Source of the DNA: an uncultured Oscillibacter sp.
Lineage (GTDB): Bacteria; Bacillota; Clostridia; Oscillospirales; Oscillospiraceae
Assembly: GCA_910584075.1 (NCBI GenBank)
Contig: CAJTZI010000053.1
Location: 1-13,495, forward strand
Direction of reading: 5' to 3'
Length of the DNA: 13,495 bases
A program made the position numbers and the translations under genes. Of this stretch, positions 1 to 4,948 are shown in pieces. Within the stretch, counting starts at the first letter, position 1. Each line of letters opens with the position of its first letter. The notes beneath the pieces are model-generated. The model ran no database searches and was not told where the DNA came from. It worked only from the letters and a program-made list of their open reading frames with translations.

Positions 1-448
1 TAGGCAGGCCCAGCGGGATATGCGGGAGGCCGTGGCTGTCAAGGCCAACATCGACCATCTGCTCGGTCTTACGGACGGGCGCACCGATAAGGAACAGACG
101 CGATAGCGGCGGTGACGCAGACAACCTCTTTGGGACAAATGATATGCTCCCTATGTCCTCCATGACGGCGTCAATGTCTTCATGGACACGGCTGGTGAAG
201 TAGTCGCGTTCACGAAGAAGAACGGCGTCCGACAACAGCGCGTCCATGTCCTGCTCTCCCGGCTGGTACTCCTTGATAATTTTGGAGCGAACCACTTCCA
301 CCCAGGCGTTCAAGTTATGTATTTGCATGGCGGCGATGCCGTTCACATAGATGCTAATGTCAGCCAGCAGCTTCATAAAATCCGGGTGCGTCACCAACTC
401 TCCCAGCAGAGCGGTATCCACCCGTTCTTCTTTCAACACATCAATCAT
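1..448 (-). pseudogene. Truncated hypothetical protein on the minus strand
   Basis: A minus-strand frame runs from an ATG at 448 to the left edge without a stop. From residue 1 to about 105 it reads like a real protein: MIDVLKEERVDTALLGELV at the start, later LLRERDYFTSRVHEDIDAV, with balanced composition and mixed GC/AT third positions. Beyond base ~115 it becomes proline- and leucine-rich and lies antisense to the + strand tail, so the true end is probably near there, perhaps after a frameshift. No ribosome binding site precedes the ATG, and the frame stays open upstream to the edge of the IS110 remnant. That suggests the N-terminus was cut off by the insertion. I do not recognise the family; its location suggests a mobile-element accessory gene. 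Confidence 0.4.
2..106 (+). CDS. C-terminal tail of an unidentified protein (partial, enters from left edge)
   Basis: An open + strand frame enters from the left edge and stops at TAG 104-106, leaving about 34 residues. They look like the end of a charged helical protein (QAQRDMREAVAVKANIDHLL, then GLTDGRTDKEQTR). Such tails occur in mobilisation or relaxase-type proteins of clostridial integrative elements, but this is only a resemblance and I do not assign a family. It overlaps the minus-strand ORF on the opposite strand. Both cannot be intact genes here, and the helical composition makes this the more believable reading of bases 1-106. The full gene lies outside the window. Confidence 0.4.
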   Translation, partial: RQAQRDMREAVAVKANIDHLLGLTDGRTDKEQTR

Positions 449-471
449 ACCGTACTTTATATCTTTCTGGC

Positions 472-687
472 TGGTACTGGCGTATTAGGCAGCGCAAAGG
501 ATCAAAACGTGCCACGATTGCTTTAGCTCGTAAGCTGCTGACTCTGATTTACTCAATGCTTAAAACTGGACAGCCCTACAATGAGGATTGTTTTGAGCAG
601 CGGCGAAAACGCTGTGAACGCAAACGAGCACACCGCATGGTGAACGAGCTGCAAAAACTTGGCTATACGGTCGTTCCGCCCAACTAA
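472..687 (+). pseudogene. IS110-family transposase, C-terminal remnant
   Basis: The + strand frame ending at TAA 685-687 encodes about 71 residues typical of the C-terminal end of IS110-family (Transposase_20) recombinases. It starts WYWRIRQRKGSKRATIALAR, then KLLTLIYSMLKTGQPY, and ends with a basic helix and LGYTVVPPN. The 'RKGSK.A..A.AR.LL..IY.MLK' pattern is the family's conserved tail. The N-terminal DEDD catalytic domain and the catalytic serine region are absent: upstream of about 470 the sequence belongs to an unrelated minus-strand ORF. This is therefore a 5'-truncated, inactive remnant. Its left edge near 465-475 is a rearrangement junction. It marks this end of the window as a site of past transposition. 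Confidence 0.75.
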
Positions 688-998
688 GATTTTATTCCCA
701 TACTTTTTTGCGACAGGTACTGCCTGCCGCTTTTTGTGCTGTGATGATTTTTCATGAGGCGTTGAAAACCTGTTTGTCAAGGTGCGCGCCCTTGCTGGTT
801 ATTTTCGTAGCAAGGTGCAGCGTCATTCACTGGAAAGGCAAGGCGTGGAAAGGGTAAGCCGCCCTGCCTGTCCTATGCTGCCCCGTCAGTCGTTGGCGGC
901 AATGGTGTGAATTATTTGCGCTGATACCTGCAAAGGAAGCTCTCCATCAAACTACGGTACCAAACATCTTGATCTGGCTAAAACAAGATGGACAACTT
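688..998. other. Gene-free stretch with serial hairpins downstream of the IS110 remnant
   Basis: I see no convincing coding region in these 311 bases. Three inverted repeats follow one another: CCTTGCT/AGCAAGG at 790-796 and 809-815; GGCAAGGCG/CGCCCTGCC at 837-845 and 860-868, with one mismatch; and a weak TGCC/GGCA pair near 879-900. A fourth, CATCTTG/CAAGATG at 965-971 and 984-990, lies just past the stop of the minus-strand beta-helix gene. The first three could be the right-end non-coding part of the IS110 element, since elements of this family carry a structured bridge RNA, but the match is not tested. Confidence 0.4.
965..990 (-). terminator. Weak candidate terminator after the minus-strand operon
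   Basis: A perfect 7-bp stem CATCTTG/CAAGATG with a 12-base loop begins 8 bases past the stop codon of the beta-helix gene on the minus strand. Only three T residues follow it in that direction, so termination may be inefficient. Position is the main support. Confidence 0.35.
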
Positions 999-2267
999 TC
1001 ACTCAAAAACCGCTCCGGAGAGCTCCAGTGCCTGACCGCAGCGGTTGTCGATGTCTGTGCCGTTGCCGGTGAACCGGGTGCCTGGGAAGCTCAGGGAAGT
1101 GGGGCTGCCGACGCTCTCCAGCAGGACGGCAGTGCCGTTATTCCGGAAAAGATTGTCGGTGTAAAAGTCGTCAGACACCAGCGGGGTATCCGAGGTGTTG
1201 AAGCACAGGCCCACGGTGTTGTCCGAAAAAACGGTCTCGTCGGCGTTGATCCAGGCGCTCTCCGTGCCCAGGAAGCCGGTCTCCCAGCCCGAGACCTGGC
1301 AGTTGGTCAGATGGAACCGGGTCTTGCCGGAGACCCGAATACCCACGCCCTCGTCGGAGCCGGTGAAGGCTATGTCGCTACACTCCAGGACGCCTTTGGG
1401 TGAGGAGATCTCGGTGGGGCCGGTGAAGGTGGTGCGCTGGCCGTCCGGGCCAATGTTGCCGTAGAGCCGGACAAAGCGCTCCCTGATTTGAAGCCCGCCC
1501 TCGTAGGTGGCGGCGGGGAGGTAGAGCTGGAGCTGGTCGTACTCATCGGAGGCGGCGGAGAACCGGTCCACCAGAGCCTGGAGGTCATCAATGGTGTCCA
1601 TAGAGACGTCCGAGGCGGTATATTGATAGACAGAGATGCTGGAGCAGCGCTTGGCCTGCGTCAGCCGGAGCGTGTCGCCGTTCTTCATGGAGACGGTATA
1701 AACCAGCTCCGCCTCGTAGTCCCCCGGAGCCACCAGTCTGAAATCCACAAAGGTGACTGCGGCGGCGCTGGGGTAATAGTCATTTGCGGCGGGTTCGGTG
1801 CAGGAAATGGACAGGTATTCCTCAGAGCAGCTGATGTCTGCGGTGATGGAGGCGACGTTTTCCATAAATTCCTCGGTTAGAAACGCGCCGCTGTCCGGGT
1901 CCGTGACGTAAAGGGGGACCGGGTCCCGGTAGGCCTCGTCCACCACCGCGTGGTAGTGATTCTCCGGGGTGGGCTCAGGCGGGTCCTGTTTGGAGAGGAG
2001 AAGCCGCCAGCTTCCGGAGTGAGTGGTGTAGAGAAGCTCACCGGTGTCGCTCTCATAGGTTTTGGGGCGGCTGCTGAGCCAGAGGGCCAGCGCAAGGGCA
2101 AGGAGCGCCGCAAGGAAGACCAGGAGAGCGCTGTACAGCGCTCTCCGCGGCACGTGCCGCGGAGGAATGACCTCTGTGCGCGGCTGGATGCTCTTCGCAC
2201 AACTGGGGCAGAAGGACGCCTCTGTGGGGAGAGAGGCTCCGCAGTGTGGACAGGTCTTCATCATCAT
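999..2267 (-). CDS. Zinc-ribbon / single-TM / beta-helix surface protein
   Basis: A 422-residue membrane-anchored protein. Residues 5-23 form a zinc ribbon with two CxxC knuckles (CPHC, CPSC). Residues ~43-65 are one hydrophobic TM segment after a basic stretch (RHVPRR), which predicts the N-terminus inside and the rest outside. Residues ~70-235 have no domain I recognise. Residues ~245-422 show short beta-strand repeats with Asn, Gly and Cys turns (e.g. TRFHLTNCQVSGWETGFLG) typical of a right-handed parallel beta-helix of the pectate-lyase or NosD type. No catalytic residues can be assigned, so a binding or sensing role is inferred. The start overlaps the stop of the upstream kinase by 4 bases (ATGA). 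Three consecutive ATG codons lie 3, 6 and 9 bases after GGAGGT, so the second or third (2264 or 2261) may be the real start. It probably works with the kinase translated just before it. Confidence 0.8.
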   Translation of the reverse strand: MMMKTCPHCGASLPTEASFCPSCAKSIQPRTEVIPPRHVPRRALYSALLVFLAALLALALALWLSSRPKTYESDTGELLYTTHSGSWRLLLSKQDPPEPTPENHYHAVVDEAYRDPVPLYVTDPDSGAFLTEEFMENVASITADISCSEEYLSISCTEPAANDYYPSAAAVTFVDFRLVAPGDYEAELVYTVSMKNGDTLRLTQAKRCSSISVYQYTASDVSMDTIDDLQALVDRFSAASDEYDQLQLYLPAATYEGGLQIRERFVRLYGNIGPDGQRTTFTGPTEISSPKGVLECSDIAFTGSDEGVGIRVSGKTRFHLTNCQVSGWETGFLGTESAWINADETVFSDNTVGLCFNTSDTPLVSDDFYTDNLFRNNGTAVLLESVGSPTSLSFPGTRFTGNGTDIDNRCGQALELSGAVFE

Positions 2268-2962
2268 AACACCTCCATCAGGTGCAGGATATCCCTGTAC
2301 CGTTTTTCCGGATTCACCCGGGTGCAGTGCTCCACGATCCGGCCCATTCGGCCCTCCGCCAGCTTTTTAGAGGGATGCTGCCCGGTGAGCATGACATTGA
2401 TCAGCACCCCCATGGAGTAGATGTCCGCTCGAAGATCGGACTGGGACAGGCCATACTGCTCCGGAGCGGCAAAGCCGGTGGTGCCCAGAACGTGGGTGTC
2501 GCCGCTCTGCTCGGGCTTGTAGAGCCGGGCGGCGTCGAAGTCGATGAGTACCGCGTCCCCACCCCGCAGGATGACGTTTTCCGGCTTGATGTCCCGGTGG
2601 ACGGCTCCCATGGAGTGCAGCACCCACAGGGCCTGACAGAGCTGCCGGACAATCTGCGTGGTCTCCGCCTGGGAGAACAGGGCCCCCTGGAGGAGAAAGC
2701 CCAGGGTGTCCCCCTCGATGAACTCCTCAATGACCAGATTCTCACCGCCCTGTTCCGCTGCCTCATAGATCAGGGGCAGGTAGCGGCAGGAACGGTCCAG
2801 CAGCTTCCGGTAGACCTCTCCGTTTCCGCTAAAGCGGCGGAGAATGAAACGTCGCCCGCTCTCCCGGTGCCGGATCAGCCGCACACTGCCCCGGGGGCTC
2901 TCCTTCAGCAGGCGGAGGGGCTCATACTCTTGTTCCAGGCACGTCAGAAGCCAGGTATACAC
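2264..2962 (-). CDS. Small atypical Ser/Thr protein kinase
   Basis: A compact cytoplasmic kinase of 232 residues with no TM segment. Conserved parts are the catalytic loop HRDIKPEN (residues 122-129), the activation-segment end TTGFAAPEQYG (161-171), and an ADIYSMGV helix-F motif (179-186). Two key sites differ from the canon: the metal-binding DFG is DFD (141-143), and the beta-3 'VAIK' lysine position reads FILR (39-42). The Gly-rich loop is weak (SPRGSV, 22-27), and the C-lobe is short. It could be an active but divergent kinase or a partly degenerate one. The frame stays open up to an ATG at 3442, but that extension is antisense to the XRE gene. I chose GTG 2962 because AGGGAGG sits 8 bases upstream (2971-2977) and the kinase-like sequence begins there. 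It is the first gene of a two-gene operon with the beta-helix protein and is transcribed divergently from the XRE regulator. Confidence 0.85.
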   Translation of the reverse strand: MYTWLLTCLEQEYEPLRLLKESPRGSVRLIRHRESGRRFILRRFSGNGEVYRKLLDRSCRYLPLIYEAAEQGGENLVIEEFIEGDTLGFLLQGALFSQAETTQIVRQLCQALWVLHSMGAVHRDIKPENVILRGGDAVLIDFDAARLYKPEQSGDTHVLGTTGFAAPEQYGLSQSDLRADIYSMGVLINVMLTGQHPSKKLAEGRMGRIVEHCTRVNPEKRYRDILHLMEVL

Positions 2963-2986
2963 GATGTACGCCTCCCTATAATTTTT

Positions 2987-3013
2987 GATACTATGCAGCC
3001 CGCATATTGTATC
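2987..3013. promoter_or_regulatory. Imperfect palindrome, candidate operator between kinase and XRE gene
   Basis: GATAC-T-ATGC on the left is mirrored by GCAT-ATT-GTATC on the right around a 5-base centre. It lies in the 117-bp divergent intergenic region and overlaps the likely minus-strand -10 box. Autoregulation by the neighbouring XRE protein is the obvious inference; nothing in the sequence proves it. Confidence 0.45.
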
Positions 3014-3033
3014 TGCCCGTAAATTTTTGTACA
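3006..3033 (-). promoter_or_regulatory. Candidate promoter for the kinase/beta-helix operon
   Basis: On the minus strand, TGTACA (3033-3028) and TACAAT (3011-3006) are spaced by 16 bases, close to the sigma-A consensus. A leader of roughly 35-40 bases to the GTG at 2962 would follow. A weaker + strand pair, TTGTAT (3007-3012) and TACATT (3030-3035) with a 17-base spacer, overlaps it and could drive the XRE gene. Confidence 0.45.
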
Positions 3034-3079
3034 TTAGCAGTATATAGAATTCTGCATCAAAAGTAAAGGGGGAACGGGA

Positions 3080-3505
3080 ATGGAGGAAAAGAGTACCGGA
3101 GACCTCGGCCAGGAGCTGATGAGCCAGCCGGATCTGGACGCCTATATCCGTGAAAACAGTGAGCTGTTTGCCGTGCAGGACTTCGCGGCGCTGCTGGCGG
3201 CGCTCTATGACAAAAAGGATATCTCCAAAGCCGCGCTGGCCCGGCGGGCTGGGATCAGCGAGGTGTATCTCCACCAGGTGTTCTCTGGGCGGCGGAATCC
3301 CTCCCGGGATCGTCTGGTGTGCATCTGCGTGGGACTGGGGGCGTCGCTGGAGGAGACCCAGACTCTCTTGAAGCACGCGGGCTATGCCCAGCTGTACCCC
3401 AGAGTGAAGCGGGACGCCATCATCAGTCACGGCCTGATCCACGGGACAGAGCTGAACGAGATCAACGACAAACTCTTTGCCGAGAACGAAAAGACCCTGT
3501 TTTAA
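3080..3505 (+). CDS. XRE-family helix-turn-helix regulator
   Basis: A 141-residue cytoplasmic DNA-binding protein. The Cro/C1-type HTH is at residues 48-74 (DISKAALARRAGISEVYLHQ, then VFSGRRNPSRDRL). An N-terminal acidic segment precedes it, and a C-terminal helical region (residues 88-141) ends in an ELNEINDKLFAENEKTLF tail. AAAGGGGG at 3065-3072, 7 bases before ATG 3080, supports the start. It is divergent from the small kinase and upstream of the SHOCT membrane protein, so it is the natural candidate to control the whole cluster. The palindrome at 2987-3013 is a possible binding site. No phosphoacceptor can be identified, but in this setting the regulator could itself be a kinase substrate. 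HTH assignment is firm; target and signal are inferred. Confidence 0.88.
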   Translation: MEEKSTGDLGQELMSQPDLDAYIRENSELFAVQDFAALLAALYDKKDISKAALARRAGISEVYLHQVFSGRRNPSRDRLVCICVGLGASLEETQTLLKHAGYAQLYPRVKRDAIISHGLIHGTELNEINDKLFAENEKTLF

Positions 3506-3535
3506 CGGCTCTGAGAGGCTTTGAATATTGGGGAG

Positions 3536-3628
3536 GGAGGCAGAAAGCGGCGGGACTGGGCCGGAACGCGGTCAGCATCAATTGAGAGAAAGGAGTGCTC
3601 CGGGCCGGAGGCAGAGAGCGGCGCGGGG
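3536..3628 (+). repeat. Direct repeat pair in the XRE/SHOCT gap
   Basis: GGAGGCAGAAAGCGGCG at 3536-3552 recurs as GGAGGCAGAGAGCGGCG at 3607-3623, 71 bases apart with one mismatch. The pair lies in the 136-base gap before the SHOCT-protein gene. The second copy ends about 20 bases before the ATG. It may be a tandem-duplication trace or a regulatory element. Confidence 0.4.
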
Positions 3629-3641
3629 CAAATACATCATT

Positions 3642-4868
3642 ATGGAGACAAAAAAGAACGTACCCTTCAACTACATCGCAGGCGGATTTTTCGCCTTTCT
3701 GGCGCTGATGCAGCTGGCGAATTTTCATTTCAGCGTGGTATCCGTCCTGTGGCTGGCAGGTGATGTGCTGCTGGCTGCGGCACTGTTTCTCAAGCGGCGG
3801 GACATTCTGCTCTCCGCCGGCTTTATCCTGCTGGCCCTGCTGACGCTCTATGGTTTCTTCCGGGGCTTCTTCCCGCCTTACATAGACTACCGGGTGGAGA
3901 GCTGGAGCGACGGTCTGCGCTTTAATCTGCTCTGCGTGCTGCCCGCCCTGGTGGATCTGGCGGGTTACGCGGGCGCGGCATTTCTGACACTGGCTTTGAC
4001 GGATGTGCTGGCCCAGTATAAGGAGAGCGCCAAAAAGCTGTGGTTTGTCCCCGCCGCCTGTATTCTGGGGTCCTTTGCCGCGGCCATTGTGGTACAGCTT
4101 CTGATCCGCCTTACCGGCGGCGGCTACTGGCCGGCCTCCGGACTGAGCTTCGGGAACCTGTTCCGCCGGCTTCTGGCTGCCGGCGGCATTGGCCTTGCCG
4201 GTCTGTGGCTGGCCTATCCCGAGGGGATGCCCTCTAAAATCCGGACCGCCGGGACCCTTTCCGCGAACTACGGCACGGGGGCTGGACCCGCTGCCGGAAG
4301 CTCTGCCGGCGGCGCTTCGTCTGCCTCCCGTCCCACTCCTGCGGCCCCCGCCGGGGACGGCTATATCGGCATGGCGCAGCATGTGCTGCTGCTTCTGCTC
4401 ACCTGCGGCATCTGGCTGTATGTCTGGATCTACCGCACCACCGGTTATCTGAACCGCCTGGAAGACGAAGAGCCCCAGAACCCCACCACAAAGCTGCTGC
4501 TTTGTATGTTTGTGCCCTTCTACTTCATTTACTGGATGTACAAAAACGCCCAGCGGCTGGATAAATTGGCGGCCCAAAACGGCGTGGCCTCCGACCTCAC
4601 CACCCTCTGCCTGATTTTGGCCATCTTCGTGCCCATCATCCCGCCGATCCTCATGCAGGATAAGATTAACGCCATCGCCGCCGGCGGCGGCACGCCGTCC
4701 ACGGCAGGTACGGCGCAGCAGCAGCCCAGCCGTCCCGCACCCAGCCGCCCCGCGGCCGCCGGTATCGGCGCAGCGGAGGAGCTGAAGGCCTATAAAGAGC
4801 TTTTGGACAGTGGCGCCATCACCCAGGAGGAATTTGACGCCAAGAAGCGGCAGATTCTGGGCCTGTAA
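3642..4868 (+). CDS. Multi-pass membrane protein with DUF4234-like and SHOCT domains
   Basis: A 408-residue protein. Residues 11-72 and 95-192 hold several hydrophobic helices. A Gly/Ala/Ser/Pro-rich linker follows (~208-238). Residues 241-345 form a second membrane module resembling DUF4234: a helix with LLTCGIWLYVWIYR, the charged NRLEDEEPQN, then a helix ending YFIYWMYKNAQRL. Another low-complexity linker (348-375) leads to a C-terminal SHOCT domain (377-408: EELKAYKELLDSGAITQEEF, then DAKKRQILGL). SHOCT is a short oligomerisation-type domain often found at the ends of membrane or nucleic-acid-associated proteins. The frame is open from 3528, but the first 38 codons are low-complexity Arg/Gly-rich. 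I prefer ATG 3642 although its ribosome binding site is poor. It sits downstream of the XRE gene and is followed at once by a strong terminator. A membrane scaffold role is inferred; no enzymatic motif is seen. Confidence 0.78.
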   Translation: METKKNVPFNYIAGGFFAFLALMQLANFHFSVVSVLWLAGDVLLAAALFLKRRDILLSAGFILLALLTLYGFFRGFFPPYIDYRVESWSDGLRFNLLCVLPALVDLAGYAGAAFLTLALTDVLAQYKESAKKLWFVPAACILGSFAAAIVVQLLIRLTGGGYWPASGLSFGNLFRRLLAAGGIGLAGLWLAYPEGMPSKIRTAGTLSANYGTGAGPAAGSSAGGASSASRPTPAAPAGDGYIGMAQHVLLLLLTCGIWLYVWIYRTTGYLNRLEDEEPQNPTTKLLLCMFVPFYFIYWMYKNAQRLDKLAAQNGVASDLTTLCLILAIFVPIIPPILMQDKINAIAAGGGTPSTAGTAQQQPSRPAPSRPAAAGIGAAEELKAYKELLDSGAITQEEFDAKKRQILGL

Positions 4869-4875
4869 GAGTTCA

Positions 4876-4911
4876 ACGAATGGGGGCGAGAGAGATCCCG
4901 CCCCCATTCGT
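4876..4911 (+). terminator. Strong intrinsic terminator between the SHOCT gene and the receptor kinase
   Basis: A perfect 13-bp stem, ACGAATGGGGGCG (4876-4888) with CGCCCCCATTCGT (4899-4911), closes a 10-base loop and is followed by a T-rich tail (CGTATTTATTT). It begins 7 bases past the SHOCT gene stop. The next gene's ribosome binding site lies about 24 bases after the stem, leaving no room for a promoter in between. Confidence 0.85.
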
Positions 4912-4948
4912 CGTATTTATTTCCAACACCTTTTGAGGAGGGATTTTT

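Noticed and set aside
182..526. + strand ORF of 114 codons
   Set aside because: His/Gln/Val-rich composition typical of antisense reading. The minus strand and the IS110 frame explain the region better, and no family is recognisable.
2963..3442. Longer start for the small kinase
   Set aside because: The extension is antisense to the XRE gene and low-complexity. GTG 2962 has a well-placed AGGGAGG.
3462..4907. Minus-strand ORF of 481 codons
   Set aside because: Gly/Gln/Arg-rich antisense reading of the DUF4234/SHOCT gene, running through a terminator hairpin.
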